10,511 nt of DNA, taken from the NCBI GenBank assembly GCA_900548535.1, contig URLG01000084.1, positions 1-10,511 of the forward strand, in the 5' to 3' direction. The translations under genes were made by a program, and so were the position numbers. The notes beneath the pieces were generated by a model, which saw only the letters and a list, made by a program, of their open reading frames with translations, did not search any database and was not told the DNA's origin. Source of the DNA: Candidatus Segatella intestinihominis (lineage in GTDB: Bacteria; Bacteroidota; Bacteroidia; Bacteroidales; Bacteroidaceae). Positions 1 through 5,379 of this stretch are shown piece after piece (positions within the stretch are counted from its first letter, which is position 1; each line of letters begins with the position of its first letter).

Positions 1-68
1 ATTGGCTATATCCTAGCCTTTTCAGCCCCGACGATTTCTAAACGGGACAGCAGTGATATAAAAACGAT

Positions 69-479
69 ATGACGAAAGGATTAGATTGTCTACAAAATGC
101 AATAAAATGGTATGAAGATAGGTTTTGTGTGCGTTTTACACCGGCAGTGATTTATTCTTTATATCCTAGAGAAGGAGAATATGGTTGGCCGCAACCATGG
201 CCAATTCCGGATTCTGCAGGAATCTATGCTTTCTTAGATTCAAATAAGACCATTGTGTATATAGGAAAAGCAAGTCAAATGGGGGCAAGGCTTAGTCATT
301 ATTTTGGATATGGGGAAAATGCTAAATGTATCTTAAAGGATAAACGTATTGATGATATTTCCTATGTTCAATGTTATTCTTGTAGCCCAGAAGAACCCTA
401 TGCTTGTCTTTCTCTTGAAGAATATTTAATATCAGAAATGAATCCTAAATATAATAAAATAGGAAGAACGGAATGGTAG
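69..479 (+). CDS. GIY-YIG nuclease-domain protein
   Basis: This 136-residue protein carries a GIY-YIG endonuclease-type domain. GIY is at residues 51-53 and YIGKA at 64-68. An arginine follows at R74 in GARLSHYF, matching the conserved Arg/Tyr stretch of the family. A glutamate pair E117-E118 lies in LSLEEYL and an asparagine/proline in NPKYN at 125-129, where UvrC-like domains hold their metal-binding Glu and late Asn. GIY-YIG domains hydrolyse DNA phosphodiester bonds in repair, recombination, restriction and homing. Here no other domain is attached: the first 45 residues are a short leader with no recognised motif, so target and partners cannot be inferred. The ATG at 69 is the first in frame, with no clear Shine-Dalgarno. 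The gene looks AT-rich and is separated by 81 bases from the next block, so it probably belongs to a different transcript. Alternative: a member of a small family of unknown biochemical function that keeps the fold. Confidence 0.85.
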   Translation: MTKGLDCLQNAIKWYEDRFCVRFTPAVIYSLYPREGEYGWPQPWPIPDSAGIYAFLDSNKTIVYIGKASQMGARLSHYFGYGENAKCILKDKRIDDISYVQCYSCSPEEPYACLSLEEYLISEMNPKYNKIGRTEW

Positions 480-503
480 TAAAAAACTTGTTCCTTATGA
501 TAA

Positions 504-535
504 TTGAAAATATTACCTCAAGCAGTCTTATTTCG
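504..535 (+). promoter_or_regulatory. weak candidate promoter before the five-gene AAA+ block
   Basis: TTG at 504-506 is followed, after 21 bases, by TTATTTCG at 528-535. The spacing fits the Bacteroidota housekeeping pattern (TTTG, about 19-21 bases, TAnnTTTG), but the -7 box deviates at two positions. It lies 25 bases before the ATG at 561, in the only gap ahead of the block. It is a weak match in an AT-rich stretch, so chance is a real possibility. Confidence 0.3.
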
Positions 536-560
536 AAACATAATCTTGTAAAGATAAAAT

Positions 561-911
561 ATGGCAAAGAATTTTGAAGATATTCTAACTTCAATGTTGG
601 AACAATTAGAAAACAATCCTGACCAGGATATTGATGTACTGGTTAAGGATGAGTGTGAGAAAATGGGAGTTTCGGAGGAAGGCAAGGCTTTGCTCTCCGA
701 GACTAACGAGTATATTGATGGCTTTGCAGAGAAAATGGCTGCATTGCAAACGGCTAAGGAGGATGGAAAGTCTCGTAAGCAATGGATGCTTGAGGAGATG
801 GACCGAATATTGAAGGGACGTGACGAGCAGGAGAAGGCTGAAATCGTCTCTGCCATTTCTGATGCTGGTGAGAATGTGAACAATGAAACTTTAACTAACG
901 AGGAGGACTAA
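561..911 (+). CDS. small acidic helical protein of unknown function
   Basis: I do not recognise this 116-residue protein. It is rich in Glu and Asp, has no hydrophobic segment long enough to cross a membrane and no signal peptide, and appears largely helical (for example residues 45-105, with repeated Glu/Lys/Ala/Met). The C-terminus is strongly acidic and probably disordered (ending TNEED). It is likely cytosolic. It is the first gene of a five-gene block: the next start is only 4 bases after its stop, and the Shine-Dalgarno of that next gene (AGGAGG, 901-906) is inside its last codons, so the two are probably translationally coupled. The charge contrast with the following cationic protein suggests a binding pair, for instance chaperone or antitoxin-like, but this is inference only. 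Its first residues (MAKN, then IL at 8-9) resemble those of the microprotein at the other end of the block. Confidence 0.85.
   Translation: MAKNFEDILTSMLEQLENNPDQDIDVLVKDECEKMGVSEEGKALLSETNEYIDGFAEKMAALQTAKEDGKSRKQWMLEEMDRILKGRDEQEKAEIVSAISDAGENVNNETLTNEED
901..906 (+). promoter_or_regulatory. strong Shine-Dalgarno (AGGAGG) for the gene at 916
   Basis: AGGAGG lies inside the last codons of the preceding gene, 9 bases before the ATG at 916. Bacteroidota genes seldom rely on strong Shine-Dalgarno sequences, and most starts in this window lack one, so this site stands out. It fixes the start of the 223-residue protein. It also overlaps codons that encode Glu-Glu, so coding constraint may explain it. 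Confidence 0.6.
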
Positions 912-915
912 ACTT

Positions 916-1587
916 ATGAAGTACACTGAGTATAATGAAGATGCAGGGCGCAATGAGTTTGGTGCTCATTTGGAGAGTGAAAGCAGAAAGTATTCAGCCC
1001 TTCAATCCTTGTTGGCTGGTAAGCTGTTGGAAAAGGATGAGATAGAGAGTCTTCGAGAGTTTAAGTTTGTTCAGCAATTCTTGGATTCCCCAATTGGTGA
1101 TGCTTCTGAAGCAAAGTTGAAGAAGGCTTTTGCTGCTGCCGTTATAATGGCACAAGAGCAGGGGACTTTGCCTTTCTCTCTTGCAGACAAAAGCCCAATA
1201 GCTATTGCAAGTGCCATTGATGAGGGATTAAATCGTGTTAAGTTTGCATACAAAGTTTCGAAAGAGGAGCTTGATGTCGTTGAGGTGGCGGATAAGTTGA
1301 TTGATGCTACTGTAGCTCGTGTGGTGACTGTTGCTGACAAAGTGATAGAGAGGGGAGTCCCTGTTGTTTTGGACAAACTTTGTAAAGTAATAGCCAAAGT
1401 TTATCCTCCTGCTGCAGTATTCGTTCCTGTTATCAAAGCGGCAGAGAAATATATAGTGCCTATTGCTAAGATGGCGGTAAGAAAGGGATTGTCTGTTGTG
1501 GCGGAAGGTGCGAAGTCTTTTATTCGCTCAACGGTTAAAACATTGAAAAATGGGGTTAAGAAGTTTGTTTCTTGGCTGGTGAATTAA
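916..1587 (+). CDS. protein with cationic amphipathic C-terminal half, function unknown
   Basis: I do not recognise this 223-residue family. The N-terminal part (about 1-75) is charged and helical. From about residue 120 a series of Val/Ala/Ile-rich helices alternates with lysines (for example 124-165 and 166-190), broken by prolines at 149, 164-165, 171 and 182. Residues 191-223 carry one Glu against six Lys/Arg and end in FVSWLVN, a pattern typical of membrane-surface or pore-associated amphipathic helices. There is no signal peptide. It follows the acidic protein after 4 bases and is preceded by a strong Shine-Dalgarno. A membrane-binding effector kept in check by the acidic neighbour, or a substrate of the downstream AAA+ ATPase, are possible readings; neither is shown by the sequence. 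A purely structural, scaffold role is equally possible. Confidence 0.85.
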   Translation: MKYTEYNEDAGRNEFGAHLESESRKYSALQSLLAGKLLEKDEIESLREFKFVQQFLDSPIGDASEAKLKKAFAAAVIMAQEQGTLPFSLADKSPIAIASAIDEGLNRVKFAYKVSKEELDVVEVADKLIDATVARVVTVADKVIERGVPVVLDKLCKVIAKVYPPAAVFVPVIKAAEKYIVPIAKMAVRKGLSVVAEGAKSFIRSTVKTLKNGVKKFVSWLVN

Positions 1588-1603
1588 AAAACATTATTGG
1601 GTT

Positions 1604-2701
1604 ATGAGAATAATAGTAAAGGCGAAGCCTATACGAATAAGAATAAAGTCTGGTGGGGAGGAACACTCCTCACTTGACTCTTTGCGCCAGAATCTCTGTG
1701 TGCAAGACTTGTGGCCATTAGTAAAAGACAAGCGGTTGTCAAGATGGTTGATGCAGTTGGGTGAAGTGGATTTGGCTCATGATATTGATGCTTTGTCTGA
1801 GAGTCAACTTGATTTTCCGACATATTTCAAAGTTTTGGTTATCTTTCTGAAGGATGACCTTGCTGGGCGTCACGTAACGGAACTATATACCTTGTTCTCG
1901 TTTTGGCATGATTGCGAAAAGAGAAAGTCCAAGAATTATGATTCTTTGCGTAAGTACTTGCTGAGCAAATATGAAGGTGCCAAATTTATATTTAAGCAGT
2001 ATCCAGAGGAGCTCTCTGATGGTGAATGGTGGGATGTATTCAGTAAATACGAAAATGAAGAAGACCCAGAATTTTTGTTTGAACAAGGAAAACTTGCATT
2101 TGAGGGATTTACAAAAAGTGATGGCATGGAATTCAGGGATATTGTTCGTGCTGATGAATTAATTAAGGTTGCTGCTGATTTGGGCAATAATGAAGCAATA
2201 GCCTTTGAAAATCAACTTCTTTTGGCTCGTAGAAAAACAATGTTGACACCTGAAGCGAAAAATAAGATTCAAAGGCAAATCGCAAGATGGAAGACGGATA
2301 AACTGGGCTATTTGAATAAGATGGAAGATTCTGATGAGGATATAGTAAAAGAGACTAAATTCCTACTTCGTGAGTTTACTTCTTTATTAAGAATAGAGGG
2401 AAGGATGCATAAAGAGCTTACTATAAAAGACGCAAAAAGTAAGTATAAGCAATTAGACAAAACGAATCCCTTTTATGTTGAGAATAGATTTGCTTTAGAA
2501 TTTATTTTATATAAATATTTGGCGTATGATGATGAGCCATCAGCAAATCTATTTGTAGAATTGGCCAATAAATACAATTATCCTTTGGCGAAATATATGT
2601 TAAACCCTCCTACAAATAGGCTCATTAAAGGATTTGATTTCATTAATGCGTACTTTTTTGCACAGTTGGAATTTATATTAGACCATTTGTTTGATTACTA
2701 A
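1604..2701 (+). CDS. helical protein with Sel1-like segment, function unknown
   Basis: This 365-residue protein opens with a short basic beta-like strand (MRIIVKAKPIRIRIK), then LWPLVKDKRLSRWLMQLGE at about residues 37-55. I associate that kind of motif with helical repeat proteins of Bacteroidota, though I cannot name the family. A segment around residues 185-210 (ADELIKVAADLGNNEAI) resembles a Sel1/TPR-type repeat, in which Ala-Ala-x-x-Gly-Asn/His-x-x-Ala is the usual signature. The rest is helical, charged and without transmembrane segments or catalytic motifs I can see. The second half is visibly more AT-rich than the first. It sits 16 bases after the cationic protein and ends 10 bases before the ATPase ATG. 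Sel1/TPR-like repeats usually mediate protein contacts, so an adaptor or scaffold role next to the ATPase is plausible, but this is inference. Confidence 0.85.
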   Translation: MRIIVKAKPIRIRIKSGGEEHSSLDSLRQNLCVQDLWPLVKDKRLSRWLMQLGEVDLAHDIDALSESQLDFPTYFKVLVIFLKDDLAGRHVTELYTLFSFWHDCEKRKSKNYDSLRKYLLSKYEGAKFIFKQYPEELSDGEWWDVFSKYENEEDPEFLFEQGKLAFEGFTKSDGMEFRDIVRADELIKVAADLGNNEAIAFENQLLLARRKTMLTPEAKNKIQRQIARWKTDKLGYLNKMEDSDEDIVKETKFLLREFTSLLRIEGRMHKELTIKDAKSKYKQLDKTNPFYVENRFALEFILYKYLAYDDEPSANLFVELANKYNYPLAKYMLNPPTNRLIKGFDFINAYFFAQLEFILDHLFDY

Positions 2702-2711
2702 ACACATAGCG

Positions 2712-4226
2712 ATGAACAAGAAGATAATATCTGATTTTCTGAAGATGATAGATGTAAATACACCTATCATCTATATCAATGACTATGATTTTGTCCGTAT
2801 AGATGAAATCATAACGGAGATAGTTGGTAATAACAAGGTATTTGAATGGAATCCTGCAACTGGTACAACCAACTTTAAAACGAAAGAAAGTCAAGGCTTG
2901 GGAGAGAATGATACACTGGAGCAATTCTTGCGTGATAAATATACTGTTGATGTCAATCTAAAGGAAAAGTTCTTGGTGTTGAAGGATATTCAAGATTTTA
3001 TTGAAGAGCCGGCAATCAAGTCATTGCTTCAGTTGATAGCTCAACGTAAGTTGTATGATAGAGATTATAATACAACAGTCATTATAGTTTCTTCTGTTCT
3101 TAAAGTACCGCAAGAATTGGAGAAGTACGTGTCTTACTTGGATATTCCATTTCCTGAAGAAAAAGAAATCAATCAGCTTATAGACGAGCATGTAGAGGTG
3201 AACTGCTATGACAATTTCAAAGATGAGGACAGAAAGAAACTGATGCCATCTTTGAAGGGTATGACGAGCTTTGAGATAGACCGAATGCTTGATATGGCAA
3301 TGAGCAGCAATGGCTCGTTGAGTGCAGAGGATACGGAGATGATTCTTCAGCAGAAGAAGGCGATGGTTAAAAAGTCTGGATTGCTGGAGTTGATAGATAC
3401 CCCTGAAAAATTGGACAGCATCGGAGGTATGGATGCCTTGAAAGGTTATTTGGAACGAAAGTCAAGGGTTATTTCTGACTTGCCAAAGGCACAAGAGTTT
3501 GGCGTATCTATACCGAAAGGTGTGTTTATCGTTGGAATGCCTGGTTGTGGAAAGTCTCTTTGCGCCAAAGCATCTGCTGCACTTTTCAAAACTCCTTTGT
3601 TGAAGTTGGATATGGGCAGCATGATGGGTAAGTATGTAGGAGAGAGTGAGAGCAATCTCCGTAAGGCCATCAAGATTGCAGAAGCTGCAGCTCCTTGTGT
3701 GCTATGGATAGACGAGATAGAGAAGGCGTTTTCTGGAGTTGGAGGAAATAATGATATTATGACACGAATGTTTGGCTATTTTTTGTCGTGGATGCAAGAA
3801 AAGCAGAGTAGTGTTTATGTTATCGCCACAGCTAACAATGCCGACAATTTGCCACCAGAGTTAAAACGTAAGGGACGGTTTGATGAAATATTCTGTGTAA
3901 ACCTTCCTGATAAGGAGGAGCGCAAGGCAATATTCAAGATTCATCTGGAGAAAAAGAAAAAGTCTTTGGACGATGCATCCTTGAATAGTATCTGTCAAAT
4001 AACGGATGGATTTAATGGCGCGGATATTGAATCGGTTGTTAATGAAGCGGTGGAGGAGTGTTTCTTGTCGGGAGAGAGAGAATTGAGCAAAAATGTCTTG
4101 GAAAATATTGTTCGTCATACAGTAAGCATCTCGAAATCTTGCAAGAAACAGATTGATAATATGAAGAAAGCATTCAAGGAGAATAACTTCAAGGATGCAA
4201 CAACTACTGGTGATATAACAACCTAA
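2712..4226 (+). CDS. Ycf46-like AAA+ ATPase with degenerate N-terminal domain
   Basis: This 504-residue ATPase uses the ATG at 2712; an in-frame TTG at 2691 overlaps the previous gene and is less likely. The C-terminal AAA+ module is complete: Walker A GMPGCGKS (275-282), a Tyr-containing pore-loop-like MGKYVGESE (305-313), Walker B CVLWIDE (329-335), sensor-1 region ATANN (372-376), Arg-finger region KRKGRFDE (385-392) and the lid motif GFNGADIE (433-440). The wording around Walker B, FLSWMQEK (357-364) and LPPELKRKGRFDEIF matches the Ycf46/SpoVK-like group. Residues 1-150, with LVLKDIQDF (88-96) and DIPFPEEKEI (144-153), look like the inactive RecA-like N-terminal domain of that group, lacking a Walker A. 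Such enzymes are expected to form hexamers that hydrolyse ATP to remodel or unfold proteins; the physiological role of Ycf46 homologues is poorly defined. It sits in a five-gene block whose other products are candidate substrates or adaptors. The last 40 residues are Lys/Asn-rich and probably flexible. Confidence 0.95.
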   Translation: MNKKIISDFLKMIDVNTPIIYINDYDFVRIDEIITEIVGNNKVFEWNPATGTTNFKTKESQGLGENDTLEQFLRDKYTVDVNLKEKFLVLKDIQDFIEEPAIKSLLQLIAQRKLYDRDYNTTVIIVSSVLKVPQELEKYVSYLDIPFPEEKEINQLIDEHVEVNCYDNFKDEDRKKLMPSLKGMTSFEIDRMLDMAMSSNGSLSAEDTEMILQQKKAMVKKSGLLELIDTPEKLDSIGGMDALKGYLERKSRVISDLPKAQEFGVSIPKGVFIVGMPGCGKSLCAKASAALFKTPLLKLDMGSMMGKYVGESESNLRKAIKIAEAAAPCVLWIDEIEKAFSGVGGNNDIMTRMFGYFLSWMQEKQSSVYVIATANNADNLPPELKRKGRFDEIFCVNLPDKEERKAIFKIHLEKKKKSLDDASLNSICQITDGFNGADIESVVNEAVEECFLSGERELSKNVLENIVRHTVSISKSCKKQIDNMKKAFKENNFKDATTTGDITT

Positions 4227-4239
4227 AAAATGAAGCATT

Positions 4240-4365
4240 ATGGCAAAGAATGAAAATAAAATATTGGATGAACTGAGACGAAGAGGCAAGATTTATGAAG
4301 ATCCTGCTCCTGAAGTCGGAGGCTTTACTGGCTGGTTGATAAGCTTGTTTACCAATAAAAAGTAA
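4240..4365 (+). CDS. 41-residue microprotein after the AAA+ gene
   Basis: A short reading frame begins with ATG at 4240, 13 bases after the ATPase stop, and ends with TAA at 4363-4365. The product starts MAKNENKILDELRRRG, continues through an acidic/proline linker (YEDPAPEV) and ends with a hydrophobic, aromatic tail GGFTGWLISLFTNKK. The basic helix plus hydrophobic C-terminal helix suggests a peptide that docks on a membrane or on a partner protein. It has the same spacing as other members of the block, and its first four codons (ATGGCAAAGAAT) are identical to those of the first gene of the block at 561. No strong Shine-Dalgarno is visible. Because it is short, chance cannot be excluded, but its amino-acid composition and position favour a real gene. 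Confidence 0.65.
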   Translation: MAKNENKILDELRRRGKIYEDPAPEVGGFTGWLISLFTNKK

Positions 4366-4382
4366 GCCGCATATACTTTTTT
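4357..4382. terminator. weak candidate terminator hairpin
   Basis: AAAAAGTA (4357-4364) and TACTTTTT (4374-4381) can pair across a 9-base loop and are followed by one further T. The stem is almost all A-T and overlaps the microprotein stop, so thermodynamic stability is poor. Its position, between the AAA+ block and the element upstream of the next block, is what a terminator would need. Confidence 0.3.
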
Positions 4383-4393
4383 CTTGATGTTCT

Positions 4394-4430
4394 GTCACCA
4401 TTTGACACAGCTGTATAGTTACTTCGCAGC
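4394..4430 (+). promoter_or_regulatory. upstream element copy 1 (shared promoter/operator candidate)
   Basis: GTCAC at 4394-4398, then ATTTGACACA at 4400-4409, CTG at 4411-4413 and a -7-like box in TTACTTCGCAGC (4419-4430). Aligned without gaps to 8821-8857, 28 of 37 bases agree. TGTCA (4393-4397) and TGACA (4403-4407) form a perfect 5-base inverted repeat around CCATT, a possible operator. The TTTG (4401-4404) is only 14 bases before the -7-like box, shorter than the usual 19-21, so regulated or alternative-sigma transcription is possible. The following gene starts 37 bases downstream. Confidence 0.5.
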
Positions 4431-4467
4431 CGAAATCAAATGTATAACTATATAAGGTAATGTAACA

Positions 4468-5004
4468 ATGGAAAAGAACATCAAGAAAAGAGTATGTAGG
4501 TTGGTTGCGGTATTGAGTGCCGTGCTGGTAGTATTATTTGGCTATTGGTTCTTCTTGAACCCTCATGGTTATTGGCAAAAGAAGAAGGAAGCAGAGAAGA
4601 ATGAATATATGGATAGGAGGATGCTTTGGCGGAAGTCGGAGAAGATGACCATGCAACAGATGTTGTCTGACATGACGTTAATGGCAAAGGGGGATTCGGT
4701 CCTGGTTTGTTGGCTAACTGGTCTCTCGCTTCCCGTTTATCGTGACTTCATTCATGGTACTGCGCAACCTACAAGGAATGCTTGGGCTGAGACGAGATAT
4801 TGGTATATGTCTTCTCTCGCTAAAGGCAGAGAATGGATGGAGGAGCGTGCCAAGACGAGGATTCACAAGGGCCTGATCTTTGTGGAAACGAGTAGATTTC
4901 AGGTGCAGAAGGATTCCTTGAAGGATTATCGTAAAGAGAAACTTACTCCAACTGAGATTAGGAACAACAAGATGTATCTAAAAGATAATTGTCTGTATAG
5001 ATGA
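4468..5004 (+). CDS. single-pass membrane-anchored protein, function unknown
   Basis: The 178-residue product has a basic N-terminus (KNIKKR) followed by one hydrophobic segment at about residues 11-30 (rich in Val, Leu and Phe), the pattern of a signal anchor. No lipobox cysteine follows, and I see no convincing cleavage site. The remainder (31-178) is hydrophilic, with many Lys/Arg, Trp and Tyr, and is predicted to lie outside the cytoplasmic membrane if the positive-inside rule holds. I recognise no domain. It is the first gene of the second block, 37 bases after the conserved upstream element, and stops with TGA 30 bases before the next small membrane protein. A structural or sensing role in an envelope complex with its neighbours is a guess from context. 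Confidence 0.8.
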   Translation: MEKNIKKRVCRLVAVLSAVLVVLFGYWFFLNPHGYWQKKKEAEKNEYMDRRMLWRKSEKMTMQQMLSDMTLMAKGDSVLVCWLTGLSLPVYRDFIHGTAQPTRNAWAETRYWYMSSLAKGREWMEERAKTRIHKGLIFVETSRFQVQKDSLKDYRKEKLTPTEIRNNKMYLKDNCLYR

Positions 5005-5034
5005 AATCATAGCATAAATAAAGTATAACGAAAA

Positions 5035-5364
5035 ATGAATAAAATTATAGGGCTTCTTGTAATGGTTTTCATGTTCCTACCCTGGCGACCAATCGTTGCT
5101 ATAGTGGCAGCAGTATTGTTTGTCAACATCGATGGTACGGAATTGTATGGATGGCAAGCAGGTTTGGCGCATGGATTGTTCTTCCTGCCTAATCTGGTGA
5201 GGCATCTCTTTGACGGCGATGTCCTTTTCAAGGCTACCAATTGTACTACAGTTTATCATGTTGCCTGGTGGATAGCTACAGTTGGTTCGTGCATCGGTTG
5301 GCTCGTTGATGCAACCTTCTCTTTTATGAAGGCATCGGCATTTGTAGGTAGTGATAAAGAATAA
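5035..5364 (+). CDS. small multi-pass membrane protein
   Basis: This 109-residue product is strongly hydrophobic. Likely membrane segments are residues 4-30 (possibly one long or two short helices, interrupted by PWRP at 16-19), about 40-56 and about 75-95. The short C-terminus ends SDKE. I recognise no catalytic motif or named family. The ATG at 5035 follows an AT-rich 30-base gap with no clear Shine-Dalgarno. It lies 15 bases before the coiled-coil gene and is probably cotranscribed with it. Three of the five products in this block are membrane proteins, so it may help anchor the large coiled-coil protein, though nothing in the sequence proves this. Confidence 0.8.
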   Translation: MNKIIGLLVMVFMFLPWRPIVAIVAAVLFVNIDGTELYGWQAGLAHGLFFLPNLVRHLFDGDVLFKATNCTTVYHVAWWIATVGSCIGWLVDATFSFMKASAFVGSDKE

Positions 5365-5379
5365 ATTAATATAAATACG

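Noticed and set aside
1..68. Possible promoter or end of an upstream gene.
   Set aside because: No convincing -33/-7 pair and no reading frame long enough to assign; I see nothing supportable here.
497..577. Short frame of 26 codons starting ATG at 497.
   Set aside because: It overlaps the gene at 561 and contains the candidate promoter, with no coding character of its own.
518..883. Antisense frame of 121 codons over the acidic small gene.
   Set aside because: The Ser/Phe/Ile-rich composition is what a Glu/Lys-rich gene gives on its complement, and the + strand frame fits the operon spacing.
2691..2711. TTG start for the AAA+ ATPase, adding seven residues.
   Set aside because: It overlaps the previous gene's end, and an ATG at 2712 gives a start typical of the family with normal spacing.
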